From assembly GCF_051401765.1 (NCBI RefSeq), contig NW_027480599.1:372001-436000 (forward strand): a DNA stretch of 64,000 nucleotides, read 5' to 3'. This document shows, piece after piece, positions 1-11,257 of this stretch (its first letter is position 1; the number at the start of each line of letters is the position of its first letter). Made by a program: the position numbers and the translations under genes. The stretch comes from Calliopsis andreniformis. Taxonomy: Eukaryota > Arthropoda > Insecta > Hymenoptera > Andrenidae. Under the pieces are notes generated by a model, which was given only the letters and a program-made list of their open reading frames with translations, made no database searches and was not told where the DNA came from.

Positions 1-50
1 AATATCTATCCACAAATATCAATTCTCATCATTCAACCCTCAACACTCAG
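1..50 (+). repeat. Cassette A, copy clipped by window edge
   Basis: The window opens inside an A cassette: only units from TCTATCC onward are present, followed by ACAAATA (ACAAACA in most copies), TCAATTC and the TCAACCC / TCAACAC pair. Confidence 0.85.
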
Positions 51-583
51 TCTTCAATCCTCAATCCTTAATCCGCAATCCTCAATCCTCATTCTGCAAT
101 CCTCAATACCCAATCCTCAATCTTCAATCCTCAATCCTCAATCCTCAATGTTCAATACGCAATACCCAATCCTCAATCTTCAATCCTCAATCCTCAATCC
201 TCAATCCTCAATCCTCAATCCTCAATCTTCAATCCTCAATACTCAATCTTCAATCCTCAATCCTCAATCCTCAATCCTCAACCCTCATTCTTCAATCCTC
301 AACACCCAATCCTCAATCTTCAATCCTCAACCTTCAATCCTCAATTCTCAATCCTCAATCCTCAGTCCTCAGTCCTCAAACCTCAATCCTCAACCCTCAG
401 CCCTCATCCTCAATCCTCAATCGACAATCCGCAATCCTCAATCTTCAATCCTCAATACTCAATCTTCAATCTTCAATCCTCAGTCCTCAAACCTCAATTC
501 TGAATCCTCAATCCTGCATCCTCAATCTTCAGCCCTCAGTCCTCAACAATCAGTTGTCAATCCTCAATCCCCAATAGAATATC

Positions 584-670
584 CTCATCTCACAGTTTTC
601 AATACTCAATACTCAATCTGCAATCTACAAATCTCTATCCACAAACATCAATTCTCAACACTCAACCCTG
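584..670 (+). repeat. Cassette A (early, diverged copy)
   Basis: The cassette opens with CATCTCACAG instead of CAATTCACAG, and TCATCAC is replaced by TCAACAC. It is preceded by the usual lead-in TCAGTTG ... AATAGAATATCC and followed by TGAACGC. It can be read throughout in seven-base phase. Confidence 0.85.
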
Positions 671-1298
671 AACGCTCAGTCCTCAATGTTCAATCCTCAA
701 TTCTCAATTCTCAATCTTCAATCCTCAATACTGAATCATCAATCATCAATCCTCAATCCTCAATCCTCAATCCTCAATCCTCAATCTTCAATCCTCAATG
801 CTCAATCCTCAATCCTCAATCCACAGTCCTCAATCCTCAATCCTCAATCCTCAAACCTCGATCCTCAATCCTCAATCATCAATATTCAATCTTCAGTCCT
901 CAATCCTCAATTCTCAATTCTCAATCCTCAATACTCAATCTTCAATCCCCCATCCTCAATCCTCAATCCTCAACCCTCAATCCTCAATCGCCAGGCTTGA
1001 ATCCTCAATACTCAATCTTCTATCCTCAATCCCCAAGCCTCATTCCTCAATCCTCATTCTTCAACACTCAATACCCAATCCTCAATTTTCAATCCTCAAT
1101 ACTCAATCCTCAACTCTCAATCCTCAATCCTCAGTCCTCAATCCTCAATTCTCGATCCTCAATCCTCAGTCCTCAGTCCTCAAACCTCAATCCTCAGTCA
1201 TCAAACCTCAGTTCTGAATCGTCAATCCTGAGTCCTCAACCTTCAGCCCTCAGACCACAACAATCAGTAGTCAATCCTCAATCCTCAATAGAATATCC

Positions 1299-1395
1299 TC
1301 AATTCACAGTTTTGAAAACTCAATAGTCAATCTGCAATCTTCAAACCTCTATCCACAAACACCAATTCTCATCACTCAACCCTCAACACTCAGTC
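1299..1395 (+). repeat. Cassette A
   Basis: This copy carries private changes: TTTTGAAAAC in place of TTTTCAATAC, CAATAGTC in place of CAATACTC, and CACCAATTC in place of CATCAATTC. The changes are substitutions and the phase is unbroken. Confidence 0.85.
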
Positions 1396-1737
1396 CTCGA
1401 TGTTCAATCCTCAATCCTCTATTCTCAATCTTCAATCCTCAATACTAAATCTTCAGTCCTCAACACTCAATCCTCAATCCTCAATCCTCAATCCTCAATC
1501 TTCAACCCTCAGTCCCCAATCCTCAACCTTCTATCCTCAATACTCAATCGTCAATACTCAATCCTCAATCCTCAATCTTCAATCCTCAACACTCAATCTT
1601 CAATCCTCAATCCTGAATCCTCAATCCTCAACCATCAGTCCTCAATCATCAACCCTCAATCTTCTATACTCAATCCTCAATCCTCAATCCTCAATCCTCA
1701 ATACTCATTCATCAATCCTCAATTCTCAATACTCAAT

Positions 1738-1860
1738 AGATTAGCCTGAAGTCTCAGGATTCTATACTCAAACCTCAATCCTCAACCCTCAGCCCTCATT
1801 CTCAATCCTCGATCCACAATCCTCAAACCTCAATCCTCAACCGTCAGTCCTCGTCCTCAA
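1738..1860 (+). repeat. Cassette E
   Basis: E cassettes share the GAATTCTCA start with D but continue CAGGATTCTATA, then TCAAACC, TCAGCCC, TCATTC and ACAATCC, and end with the six-base unit TCGTCC. This copy has a diverged start (TTAGCCTGAAGTCTCAGG). Confidence 0.83.
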
Positions 1861-2029
1861 TCCTCAACCCTCAATCCTCATTCCTCCCATCTTCAATCAT
1901 CAATACTGAATCTTCAATCCTCAGCCCTCAATCCTCAATGCTCAATCCTCAATCCTCAATTTTCAACACTCATCCCTCAACCATCAATCCTCAATACTCA
2001 ACCATCAATCCTCAATTCTCAATACTCAA

Positions 2030-2158
2030 TAGAATATCCTGAATTCTCATGGTCCAGTACTCAATCCACATTATTCAATAATCAAATCTCAATCCACAAC
2101 CATGAATTCTCAGCACTCAATCCTCAACACTCAGACCTCTCTCGTCAATCCTCCATCC
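2030..2158 (+). repeat. Cassette D, A-like ancestral-looking variant
   Basis: It begins TAGAATATCCTGAATTCTCA, continues with TCATGGT and the AT-rich TTCAATAATCAAAT, and then has ACAACCATGAATTC, which aligns with the ACAAACATCAATTC of cassette A. It combines D features (left half) with A features (right half), which is the best evidence that the two subfamilies are homologous. Confidence 0.84.
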
Positions 2159-2320
2159 TCAACCCTCAATCCTCAAGCGTCAATGCTCAATCCTTAATCC
2201 TCAACCCTCAATCCTCAGTCCTCAAACCTCAATCCCGAATCCACAATCCTGAATCCTCAATCTTCAGCCCTCAGTCCTCAAAAATCAATTGTCAATCCTC
2301 AATCCTCAATAGAATATCTT

Positions 2321-2417
2321 CAATTCACAGTTTTCAATACTCAATCCCCATTCTTCAATCTTCAAATCTCAATCCACAAACATCAATTCTCATCACTCAA
2401 CCCTCAACACTCAGTCC
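2321..2417 (+). repeat. Cassette A, variant with CCCCATTCTTC
   Basis: The central CTGCAATC units are replaced by CCCCATTCTTC, and TCTATCC by TCAATCC. The same central change is found only in the copy at 27136, which makes these two a minor A lineage. Confidence 0.85.
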
Positions 2418-3476
2418 TCAATCTTCAATCCTCAATTCTCAATCCTCAATCTTCAATCCTCAATACACAATCTTCAATACTCAATGCTCAATTCTCAATC
2501 CTCAATGCTCAATGCTCAATCGTCAATCCTCAATCCCCTATCCTCAATCTTCAATCCTCAATCCTCAAGCCTTAATACTCAATCCTCAATCTTCAATCCT
2601 CAATACTCAATCTTCAATCCTCAATCATCAATCCTCAATCCTCAATCCTCAACCATAAATTATCAATGTTCAATCCTCAATACCCAATCCTCAGTCTTCA
2701 ATCCTCAATCCTCAATCCTCAATCCTCAATCCTCAATCCTCAGTCCTCAATCCTCAATCATCAACCCTCAGTCCCAAACCCTCAATCTTCAATACTCAAT
2801 CCTCGGTACCCTATCTTCAATCCTCAATCCACAATCCTCAATCCTCAATCCTCAATCCTCAATCTTCAATCCTCAGTCCCAAATCCTCAATCTTCAATAC
2901 TCACACCTCAATCCTTAATCTTCAATCCTCAATACTTAGTCTTCAATCCTCAATCCTCAATCCTCAATCCTCAATCCTCATTCTTCAATCCTCAATACCC
3001 AATCCTCAATCTTCAATCCTCAATCCTCAGTCCTCAATTCTCAATCCTCAATTCTCAATCCTAAGACCTCAAACATCAATACTCAACCCTCAGTCCTCGT
3101 CCTCAATCCACAAACCTCAGTACTAAATCCTCAGTCTTCAATTCTCAATCCTCAATCCTCAATCCTCAATCCTCAATCCTCAGTCCTCAAACATCAATAC
3201 TCAACCCTCAGTCCTCGTCCTCAATCCACAACCCTCAATCCTCAATCCTCAATCTTCAATTCTCAATCCTCAATCCTCAATCCTCAATCCTCAATCCTCA
3301 GTCCTCAGTCCTCAAACGTCAATCCTGAATCCTCAATCCGGAATCCTCCATCTTCAGCCTTCAGTCCTCAACCCTCAATCCTCAATCCTCAATCTTCAAT
3401 CATCAATACTCAATCTTCAATCCTCAATCCTCAATCCTCAATACTCAACCATCAATCCTCAATTCTCAATACTCAA

Positions 3477-3600
3477 TAGAATATCCTGAATTCTCAGGAT
3501 TCTATAGTCAAACCTCAATCCTCAACCCTCAGCCCTCATGCTCAATCCTCAATCCACAATCCTCAAACCTCAATCCTCAACCGTCAGTCCTCGTCCTCAA
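3477..3600 (+). repeat. Cassette E
   Basis: TAGAATATCCTGAATTCTCA is followed by GGATTCTATAGTC. It is shared with 20578. Confidence 0.85.
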
Positions 3601-3780
3601 TCCTCAACACTCAATCCTCAATCCTCCCATCTTCAATCATCAATACTCAATCTTCAATCCTCAATCCTCAATCCTCAGTCCTCAAACATCAATCATGAAT
3701 CCTCAATCCTGAATCCTCAATCTTCAGCCCAGTGTCCTCAACAATCAGTTGTCAATCCTCAATCCTCAATAGAATATCCT

Positions 3781-3875
3781 CAATTCACAGTTTTCAATGC
3801 TCAATACTCAATCTGCAATCTTCAGATCTCTATCCACAAACATCAATTCTTATCACTCAACCCTGAATACTCAGT
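3781..3875 (+). repeat. Cassette A (CAGATC sub-type)
   Basis: The copy shows TTTTCAATGC, CAGATC for AAATC, TTATCAC, and CCTGAATAC after the core. The copy at 20882 shares all of these, in keeping with a block duplication at an offset of 17101 bp. Confidence 0.87.
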
Positions 3876-4174
3876 CCCTAATCCTCAATCCTCAATCCTC
3901 ATTCGTCAACCCTCAATCCTCAATACTCAATCTTCAATCCTCAATCCTCAATCCTCAATCCTCAATCCTCAATCCTCAAACTTCAATCCTCAATACTCAA
4001 TCTTCAATCCTCAATCCTCAATCCTCAATCCTCAATCCTCAATCCTCAATCCTCATTCGTCAACCTTCAATCCTCAATACTCAATCTTCAATCCTCAATC
4101 CTCAATCCTCAATCCTCAATCCTCAATCCTCAATGCTCATTCTTCAATCCTCAATCTTCAATGCTCAATCTTCA

Positions 4175-4236
4175 ATCCTCAATCCTCAATCCTCAATCCT
4201 CAATCCTCAATCCTCAATCCTCAATCCTCAATCCTC
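4175..4236 (+). repeat. Long uninterrupted heptamer run (about nine units)
   Basis: This is one of the longest stretches of exact TCAATCC units in the window. It is bounded by a TCAATCT unit on the left and a TCAGTCC unit on the right. A similar run of about nine units lies near 18588-18655. Such homogeneous islands are where slippage or local expansion would be expected to be most recent, which is inference. Confidence 0.85.
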
Positions 4237-4340
4237 AGTCCTCAAATCTCAATCCTGAATCCCCGATCCTGAATCCTCAATCTTCAGCCCTCAGTCCTCT
4301 ACAATCAGCTGTCAATCCTCAATCCTCAATAGAATATCAT

Positions 4341-4436
4341 CAATTCACAGTTTTCATTACTCAATACTCAAACTGCAATCTTCAAATCTCTATCCACAAA
4401 CATCAATTCTCATCACTCAACCCTCAACAGTCAGTC
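4341..4436 (+). repeat. Cassette A (TTTTCATTAC sub-type)
   Basis: The lead-in is AATATCATC, followed by TTTTCATTAC and AACTGCAATC. The copy at 21266 has the same private changes. Confidence 0.87.
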
Positions 4437-5654
4437 CCCAATCCACAATATTCAATCCTCAATCCTCAATCCTCAATCCACAATCCTCAACGTTCAATCC
4501 CCAATACTCAATCTTCAATGCTCATTCCTCAATCCTCAATCCTCAATTCTCAATCCTCAATCGTCAATCTTCAATCCTCAATACTCAATCCTCAATTCTC
4601 AATCCTCAATCCTCAGTCCTCAGTCCTCAAACCTCAATCCTCAACCCCCAGCCCTCATCCTCAATCCTCAATCATCAATCCTCAATCCTCAACCTTCAAT
4701 CCTCAATCTTCAATCCTCAATCCTCAATCCTCAATACACAATCTTCAATCCTTAATACTGAATCTTCAATCCTCAATCCTCAATCCTCAATCTTCAGTCA
4801 TTAATATTCAATCTTCAATCCTCAATCCTCTATCCTCAATCCTCCACCATCAATCCTCAATGTTCAATCCTCAATACCCAATCCTCAGTCTTCAATCCTC
4901 AATCCTCAATCCTCAATCCTCAATCCTCAATACTCAGTCCTCAATCCTCAATCTTCAATCCTCAATACTCAATCTTCAATCCTCAATCCTCAATCCTCAA
5001 TACTCAATCTTCAATCCTTAATACTGAATCTTCAATCCTCAGTCCTCAATCCTCAATCCTCTATCCTCATTCTTCAATCCTCAACACCCAATCCTCAATC
5101 ATCGATCCTCAATGTTCAATCCGCAATACCCAATCCTCAATCTTCAATCCTCAACCCTCAATCCTCAATCCTCAATCCTCAATCCTCCGTCTTCAATCCT
5201 CAATACTCAATCTTCAATCCTCAATCCTCAATCCTCAATCCTCAATCCTCAATCCACATTCTTCAATCCTCAACACCCAATCCTCAATCTTCAACCCTCA
5301 ATCCTCAGTCCTCAATTCTCAATCCTCAATCCTCAATCCTCAGACCTCAAACATCAATACTCAACCCTCAGTCCTCGTCCTCAATTAACAACCCTTAATC
5401 CTCGATACTCAATCTTCAATCATCAATATTCAGTCTTCAATCCTGAATCCTCAATTCTCAGTACTCAATCCACAATCCTCAATGTTCAATCCTCAACACC
5501 CAAACCTCAATCTTCAAACCTCAATCCTCAATCCTCAATCCTCAATCCTCAATCCTCAATCCTCAGTCCTCAAACCTCAATCCTGAATCCTCAGTCTTCA
5601 GCCCTCAGTCCTCAACAATCAGTTGTCAATCCTCAAGCCTCAATAGAATATCCT

Positions 5655-5750
5655 CAATTCACAGGTTTCAATACTCAATACTCAACCTGAAGTCTTCAAA
5701 TCTCTATCCACAAACATCAATTCTCATCACTCAACCCTCAACACTCAGAC
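5655..5750 (+). repeat. Cassette A (CAGGTTTC / ACCTGAAG sub-type)
   Basis: CACAGTTTTC has become CACAGGTTTC and the CTGCAATC position reads CCTGAAGTC. The exact counterpart lies 4395 bp downstream at 10050. Confidence 0.88.
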
Positions 5751-6262
5751 CCCAATCCTCAATCTTCAATCGTCAATTCTCAATCGTCAATCCTCAATCC
5801 TCAATCTTCAGTCCTCAATATTCAATCTTCAATCCTCAATCCTCAATCCTCGGTCCTCAATCCTCAATCGTCAATCTCCAATCCTGAATACTCAATCTTC
5901 AAACCTCAATCCTCAATCCTCAATCCTCAATCCTCAATCCTCATTCTTCAATACACAATACCCAATCCTCAATCTCCAATCCTCAGTCCTCAATCCTCAA
6001 TTCTCAACCCTCAATCCTCAGTCCTCAGACCTCAAACCTCAATCCTCAAACGTCAGCCCTCATCCTCAATCCTCAATCCTCAATCCTCAATCCTCAGTCT
6101 TCAATCCTCAGTACTCAATCTCCGATACTCAATCCTCAGTCCTCAAACCTCAATTCTGAGTCCTCAAATCGTATTTCTGAATCCTCTATCCTGAACACTC
6201 AATCTTCAGCTCTCAGTCCTCAACAATCAGTTGTCAATCCTCAATCCTCAATAGAATATACT

Positions 6263-6358
6263 CGATTCACAGTTTTCAATACACAATACTCGATCTGCAA
6301 TCTTCAAATCTCTATCCACAAACATCAATTCTCATCACTCAACCCTCAACACGCAGTC
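6263..6358 (+). repeat. Cassette A (CGATTCACAG sub-type)
   Basis: The cassette starts CGATTCACAG and contains CACAATACTCGATCTGC. Counterparts are at 10658 (tandem duplicate) and 36296 (distant block). Confidence 0.88.
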
Positions 6359-6766
6359 CTCAATGTTCAATCCTCAATCCTCAATTCTCAATCTTCAATC
6401 CTCAATACTGAACCTCCAATCCTCAGTCCTCAATCCTCAGTCCTCAATCCTCAATCCTCAGCCCTCAATCCACAATCCTCAGTCTTCAATCCTCAGTCCC
6501 CAATCCTCAACCTTCAACCCTCAATCCTCAATCCTCAATCCTCGATCCTCAGTGCTCAATCCTCAATCCTCAGTCCTCAATGTTCAATCCGCAATACCCA
6601 ATCCTCAATCTTCAATCCTCAATCCTCAATCCTCAATCCTCAATCCTCAATCCTCAATCCTCAGTCCTCAAACCTTAATCCTGAAACCTCAATCCTGAAT
6701 CCTCAATCTTCAGCCCTCAGTCCTCAACAATCTGTTGTCAATCCTCAATCCTCAATGGAGTATCAT

Positions 6767-6862
6767 CAATTCACAGTTTTCAATACTCTATACTCAATCT
6801 GCAATCTTCAAATCTCTATCCACAAACATCAATTCTGATCACTCAACACTCAACACTCCGTC
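6767..6862 (+). repeat. Cassette A (AATGGAGTATC lead-in)
   Basis: The lead-in has ATGGAGTATC rather than ATAGAATATC. Inside the cassette are CTCTATACTC and CTGATCACTC, followed by TCAACAC units and CTCCGTCCC. Counterparts are at 11162 and 36800. Confidence 0.88.
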
Positions 6863-8560
6863 CCCAATCCTCTATCTTCAATCTTCAATCCTCAATCCTC
6901 AATTTTCAATCCTCAATACTCAATCTTCAATCCTCAATGCTCAATCCTCAATCCTCAACCCTCAATCCTCAAACCTCAATCCTCAACCATCAGACCCCGT
7001 CCTCAATCCTCAAACATGAATCCTCAATCCTCAATATTCAATCATCAATACTCAATAATCATCCTCAGTCCTCAATCCTCAATCCTCAATCCTCAATCCT
7101 CAATCCTCAACCTTCAATCCTCAATACTCAAACTGCAATCCTCAATCCCTAGTCCTCACTCCTCAGTCCCCATTCTTCAATCCTCAATACCGAATCCTCA
7201 ATCTTCAATCCTCAATCCTCAATCCTCAATTCGCAATCCTCAATCCTCTATCCACAGACTTCAAACATCAATACTCAACCCTCAGTCCTCGTCCTCAATC
7301 CACAACCCTCAATCCTCAATTCTCAGTCCTCAGTCCTCAATCTTCAATCCTCAATACTCAATCTTCAATCTTCAATCCGCAATCCTCAATCCTCAATCCT
7401 CAATCCTCAATCCTCAATCCTCATACTTCAATCCTCAATACCCAATCCTCAATCTTAAATCCTCAATCCTCAATCCTCAATTCTCAATCCTCAATCCTCA
7501 GTCCTCAGTCCTCAAACCTCAATCCTCAACCCCCAGCCCTCATCCTCAATCCTCAATCATCAAGCCTCAATCCTCAATCTTCAATCCTCAATCTTCAATC
7601 CTCAATCCTCAATCCTCAATACTCAATCTTCAATCCTTAATACTGAATCTTCAATCCTCAATTCTCAATCCTCAATCCTCAATCCTCAATCCTCAATCTT
7701 CAATCATTAATATTCAATCTTCAATCCTCAATCCTCAATCCTCAATCCTCCACCATCAATCCTCAATGTTCAATCCTCAACACCCAATCCTCAGTCTTCA
7801 ATCCTCAATCCTCAATCCTCAATCCTCAATCCTCAATACTCAGTCCACAAACCTCAATCTTCAATCCTCAATACTCAGTCTTCAATCCTCAATCCTCAAT
7901 CCTCAATACTCAATCTTCAATCCTTAATACTGAATCTTCAATCCTCAACCCTCAGTCCTCAATCCTCAATCCTCATTCTTCAATCCTCAACACCCAATAC
8001 TCAATCATCAATCCTCAATGTTCAATCCGCAATACCCAATCCTCAATCTTCAATCCTCAACCCTCAATCCTCAATCCTCAATCCTCAATCCTCCGTCTTC
8101 AATCCTCAATACTCAATCTTCAATCCTCAATCCTCAATCCTCAATCCTCAATCCTCAATCCACATTCTTCAATCCTCAACACCCAATCCTCAATCTTCAA
8201 CCCTCAATCCTCAGTCCTCAATTCTCAATCCTCAATCCTCAATCCTCAGACCTCAAACATCAATACTCAACCCTCAGTCCTCGTCCTCAATTAACAACCC
8301 TTAATCCTCGATCCTCAATCTTCAATCATCAATATTCAATCTTCAATCCTGAATCCTCAATTCTCAATACTCAATCCACAATCCTCAATGTTCAATCCTC
8401 AACACCCAAACATCAATCTTCAATCCTCAATCCTCAACCCTCAATCCTCAATCCTCAATCCTCAATCCTCAGTCCTCAAACCTCAATCCTGAATCCTCAG
8501 TCTTCAGCCCTCAGTCCTCAACAATCAGTTGTCAATCCTCAAGCCTCAACAGAATATCCT

Positions 8561-8657
8561 CAATTCACAGGTTTCAATACTCAATGCTCAACCTGAAGTC
8601 TTCAAATCTCTGTCCACAAACATCAATTCTCATCACTCAACCCTCAACACTCAGTCC
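8561..8657 (+). repeat. Cassette A (CAACAGAATATCC lead-in)
   Basis: Related to the copy at 5655 (CAGGTTTC and CCTGAAGTC) but with CAATGCTC and CTGTCCAC. The exact counterpart is at 12956. Confidence 0.88.
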
Positions 8658-9469
8658 CCAATCCTCAATCTTCAATCGTCAATCCTCAATCGTCAATCCT
8701 CAATCCTCAATCTTCAGTCCTCAATATTCAATCTTCAATCCTCAATCCTCAATCCTCGGTCCTCAATCCTCAATCGTCAATCTCCAATCCTGAGTACTCA
8801 ATCTTCAAACCTCAATCCTCAATCCTCAATCCTCAATCCTCAATCCTCATTCTTCAATACACAATACCCAATCCTCAATCTTCAATCCTCAATCCTCAAT
8901 CCTCGATCCTCAATCCTCAATCCTCAAACCTCAATCTTCAATCCTCAATACTCAATCTTCAATCCTCAGTCCTCAATCCTCGGTCCTCAATACTCAATAG
9001 TCAATCTCCAATCCTGAATACTCAATCTTCAATTCTCAATCCTCAATCCTCAATCCTCAATCCTCAGTCCTCATTCTTCAATCCTCAATACCCAATCCTC
9101 AATCTTCAGTCCTCAATCCTCAATCCTCAATTCTCAACCCTCAATCCTCAGTCCTCAGTCCTCAAACCTCAATCCTCAAACCTCAGCCCGTACCATCAAT
9201 CCTCAGTCTTCAATCCTCAATCCTCAATCCTCAATCCTCAATCCTCAATCCTCAATCCTCAATCCTCATTCTTCAATCCTCAATACCCAATCCTCAATCT
9301 TCAATCCTCAATCCTCAATCCTCAATCCTCAATCCTCATTCTTCAATCCTCAATACCCAATCCTCAGTCCTCAAACCTCAATCCTGAATCCTCAAACCTG
9401 AATCCTCAGTCTTCAGCCCTCAGTCCTCAACAATCAGTTGTCAATCCTCAATCCTCAATAGTATATCCT

Positions 9470-9564
9470 CAATTCACAGGTTTCAATACTCAATACTCAA
9501 AATGAAATCTTCAAATCTCTATCCACAAACATCAATTCTCATCACTCAACCCTCAACACTCAGT
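9470..9564 (+). repeat. Cassette A (AAAATGAAATC sub-type)
   Basis: The lead-in is AATAGTATATCC and the centre reads AAAATGAAATC instead of ATCTGCAATC. The same sub-type occurs at 13865, 15850 and 43193. Confidence 0.88.
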
Positions 9565-10049
9565 CCCCAATCCTCAATTTTCAATCCTCAATCCTCAATT
9601 CTCAATCCTCAATCCTCAATCCTCAATCCTCAATCCTCAATCCTCAATCCACATTCTTCAATCCTCAACACCCAATCCTCAATCTTCAACCCTCAATCCT
9701 CAGTCCTCAATTCTCAATCCTCAATCCTCAATGCTCAGACCTCAAACATCAATACTCAACCCTCAGTCCTCGTCCTCAATTAACAACCCTTAATCCTCGA
9801 TACTCAATCTTCAATCATCAATATTCAGTCTTCAATCCTGAATCCTCAATTCTCAGTACTCAATCCACAATCCTCAATGTTCAATCCTCAACACCCAAAC
9901 CTCAATCTTCAAACCTCAATCCTCAATCCTCAATCCTCAATCCTCAATCCTCAATCCTCAGTCCTCAAACCTCAATCCTGAATCCTCAGTCTTCAGCCCT
10001 CAGTCCTCAACAATCAGTTGTCAATCCTCAAGCCTCAATAGAATATCCT

Positions 10050-10145
10050 CAATTCACAGGTTTCAATACTCAATACTCAACCTGAAGTCTTCAAATCTCT
10101 ATCCACAAACATCAATTCTCATCACTCAACCCTCAACACTCAGAC
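10050..10145 (+). repeat. Cassette A, tandem-duplicate partner of 5655
   Basis: It carries the same CAGGTTTC and CCTGAAGTC changes as the copy at 5655, 4395 bp downstream. Confidence 0.9.
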
Positions 10146-10657
10146 CCCAATCCTCAATCTTCAATCGTCAATTCTCAATCGTCAATCCTCAATCCTCAAT
10201 CTTCAGTCCTCAATATTCAATCTTCAATCCTCAATCCTCAATCCTCGGTCCTCAATCCTCAATCGTCAATCTCCAATCCTGAATACTCAATCTTCAAACC
10301 TCAATCCTCAATCCTCAATCCTCAATCCTCAATCCTCATTCTTCAATACACAATACCCAATCCTCAATCTCCAATCCTCAGTCCTCAATCCTCAATTCTC
10401 AACCCTCAATCCTCAGTCCTCAGACCTCAAACCTCAATCCTCAAACGTCAGCCCTCATCCTCAATCCTCAATCCTCAATCCTCAATCCTCAGTCTTCAAT
10501 CCTCAGTACTCAATCTCCGATACTCAATCCTCAGTCCTCAAACCTCAATTCTGAGTCCTCAAATCGTATTTCTGAATCCTCTATCCTGAACACTCAATCT
10601 TCAGCTCTCAGTCCTCAACAATCAGTTGTCAATCCTCAATCCTCAATAGAATATACT

Positions 10658-10753
10658 CGATTCACAGTTTTCAATACACAATACTCGATCTGCAATCTTC
10701 AAATCTCTATCCACAAACATCAATTCTCATCACTCAACCCTCAACACGCAGTC
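10658..10753 (+). repeat. Cassette A, tandem-duplicate partner of 6263
   Basis: It opens CGATTCACAG and contains CTCGATCTGC, as at 6263, 4395 bp upstream. Confidence 0.9.
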
Positions 10754-11161
10754 CTCAATGTTCAATCCTCAATCCTCAACTCTCAATCTTCAATCCTCAA
10801 TACTGAACCTCCAATCCTCAGTCCTCAATCCTCAGTCCTCAATCCTCAATCCTCAGCCCTCAATCCACAATCCTCAGTCTTCAATCCTCAGTCCCCAATC
10901 CTCAACCTTCAACCCTCAATCCTCAATCCTCAATCCTCGATCCTCAGTGCTCAATCCTCAATCCTCAGTCCTCAATGTTCAATCCGCAATACCCAATCCT
11001 CAATCTTCAATCCTCAATCCTCAATCCTCAATCCTCAATCCTCAATCCTCAATCCTCAGTCCTCAAACCTTAATCCTGAAACCTCAATCCTGAATCCTCA
11101 ATCTTCAGCCCTCAGTCCTCAACAATCTGTTGTCAATCCTCAATCCTCAATGGAGTATCAT

Positions 11162-11257
11162 CAATTCACAGTTTTCAATACTCTATACTCAATCTGCAAT
11201 CTTCAAATCTCTATCCACAAACATCAATTCTGATCACTCAACACTCAACACTCCGTC
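11162..11257 (+). repeat. Cassette A, tandem-duplicate partner of 6767
   Basis: It shares the ATGGAGTATC lead-in, CTCTATACTC and CTGATCACTC with the copy 4395 bp upstream. Confidence 0.9.

Larger units (their letters stand above)
1..5213 (+). repeat. Region: mixed A, D and E blocks at the left edge
   Basis: This stretch has no gene. It holds six A cassettes (one clipped), one A-like D cassette and two E cassettes separated by plain heptamers. It is more diverged than most of the window: it contains several private cassette variants and no close tandem duplicate. Its right part (3477-5417, running slightly past this region) is the relative of 20578-22552. Confidence 0.85.
3477..5417 (+). repeat. 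Dispersed block, first copy (partner 20578-22552)
   Basis: E and A cassettes occur in the same order with the same private changes in both copies. Offsets are 17101 bp at the left, 16925 bp in the middle and 17135 bp at the right, so the copies have since gained or lost internal units. It overlaps the start of the 4395 bp duplication. Confidence 0.82.
5214..9608 (+). repeat. 4395 bp tandem duplication, left copy
   Basis: Sequence matches the right copy at a constant offset of 4395 bp, including five A cassettes and every odd-length unit. By eye only three differences were seen: T6385/C10780, A7058/T11453 and G7955/A12350. The left edge is fixed by a mismatch at 5213/9608. The right edge is ambiguous by about 10 bp of plain repeat. 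Inside the block, the part beginning about 5.1 kb and the part beginning about 8.0 kb are themselves related at an offset of 2906 bp. Confidence 0.93.

Noticed and set aside
148..1326. Ser/Asn/Gln-rich heptapeptide repeat as a structural, antifreeze or prion-like protein.
   Set aside because: The composition follows directly from the DNA unit in any forward frame. A proline in each heptad argues against a coiled coil, and nothing suggests selection on the peptide.
2071..2090. AT-rich stretch TTCAATAATCAAAT in D cassettes as a promoter or origin.
   Set aside because: It is a short AT-rich variant of ordinary units with no partner elements or transcript evidence. No -10/-35 pair, TATA box with initiator, or DnaA-type box could be supported.
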